The notes beneath the pieces are model-generated. The model was not told where the DNA came from. It saw nothing but the letters and a program-made list of their open reading frames with translations, and made no database searches. A stretch of 10,901 bases of DNA from NCBI GenBank assembly GCA_030695705.1, contig JAUYPS010000033.1:1-10901 (forward strand), given 5' to 3'. Source of the DNA: a bacterium (GTDB taxonomy: Bacteria; Patescibacteriota; Minisyncoccia; 2-02-FULL-40-12; IGHO2-12-FULL-4). The number at the start of each line of letters is the position of its first letter. The stretch's first letter is position 1. A program made the position numbers and the translations under genes. Shown piece after piece: positions 10,532 through 10,901 of the stretch.

Positions 10532-10901
10532 TAATCTGACCAAAGAGGAGATCAAATTATTTAAAAAATTAAATTCACCTCGCAAGCTGCAGGATTTTAT
10601 TAATGCCATTCCGGCGAATTTTGAGAAACGAGGAGAAACACTCATGTCTCCCCGCCGGGTTTTGAGAGAGAACAAGGCCCACTGCTTAGAGGGAGCGTTT
10701 TTGGTGGCGGCGGTTTTGTGGTTTCATGGAGAAAAGCCGTTGTTGTTGGATTTAAAAACCACCGACTGTGATTTTGATCATGTGGTGGCTTTATTCCGCA
10801 AGGGCGGGTGCTGGGGAGCCATCAGCAAGACAAATCATGCCGTTTTACGGTACCGGGAGCCGGTTTATGCCAGTCCCAGAGAATTAGCTATGTCATATTT
10901 C
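10518..10901 (+). CDS. Transglutaminase-like cysteine protein, 3' end beyond the window
   Basis: The frame opens at ATG 10518, inside the end of the previous gene, and stays open for 128 codons to the last base, so it is 3'-truncated. The recognisable core, MSPRRVLRENKAHCLEGAFL (43-62), carries a conserved Cys (C56). LLLDLKTTDCDFDHVVALFR supplies a His (H88), and GCWGAISKTNHAVLRYREPV and LAMSYF follow. This Cys-Glu-Gly-Ala plus Asp-His-Val arrangement fits small transglutaminase-like (papain-fold) proteins of unknown function; Cys56 and His88 would be the catalytic pair. The N-terminal 40 residues are helical. The 14-bp overlap with the oxidoreductase implies translational coupling and a shared pathway. 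Activity could be hydrolysis or transfer at an amide bond; the substrate is unknown. Confidence 0.75.
   Translation, partial: MNYLNNLTKEEIKLFKKLNSPRKLQDFINAIPANFEKRGETLMSPRRVLRENKAHCLEGAFLVAAVLWFHGEKPLLLDLKTTDCDFDHVVALFRKGGCWGAISKTNHAVLRYREPVYASPRELAMSYF

Overview
The window looks like a chromosomal segment of a Candidate Phyla Radiation / Patescibacteria (Parcubacteria-like) bacterium. This is inference. It rests on many short genes of unknown function, small membrane proteins with Thr/Pro or Ser/Pro linkers, a minimal DEAD-box helicase, moderate-to-low GC, palindromic intergenic repeats built on CAATACGCCAG, and several promoters placed so that transcription would begin at the start codon. 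Long reading frames contain no in-frame TGA, so nothing suggests a TGA-recoding lineage.

Bases 1-1030: the end of an unrecognised, probably exported protein gene. Next comes a promoter-to-terminator unit with no credible ORF (572-757) that I call a structured small RNA. After it lies about 250 bp of non-coding, locally GC-rich DNA full of inverted repeats, possibly an eroded mobile-element end or another RNA. Bases 1033-3069: a two-helix membrane peptide, a 37-residue extremely basic protein, a 344-residue protein made of about five degenerate helix-turn-helix units, and a standalone PAS-domain protein. Each of the last three has its own promoter.

Bases 3070-3640 hold the most unusual part. 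A strong promoter drives an ORF-free transcript of about 330 nt ending in an 18-bp hairpin, with a 21-bp long-range helix and a competing 5' hairpin. An opposing promoter, a perfect DnaA box and a palindromic repeat follow. Bases 3642-4011 are a broken or frameshifted gene: a methyltransferase-like N-terminal tag followed in another frame by a beta-rich domain. Bases 4103-5101 carry a membrane-anchored winged-helix regulator, a second palindromic repeat, a promoter with operator-like direct repeats, a small membrane protein and a DUF1059-like protein.

Bases 5113-7245: a DEAD-box RNA helicase on the minus strand converges on a shared terminator with the DUF1059-like gene. A two-gene plus-strand operon (membrane-anchored HExxH protein and zinc-ribbon protein) ends in a terminator whose sequence resembles the T-box motif. 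Bases 7244-10901: a minus-strand four-helix membrane protein diverges, from interleaved promoters, from a plus-strand operon. That operon encodes a secreted coiled-coil protein, a single-pass membrane protein, a PAP2 phosphatase, a saccharopine-dehydrogenase-like oxidoreductase and, overlapping it, a transglutaminase-like protein cut by the window end. The first three products point to the cell envelope; the last two form a translationally coupled pair of unknown pathway.
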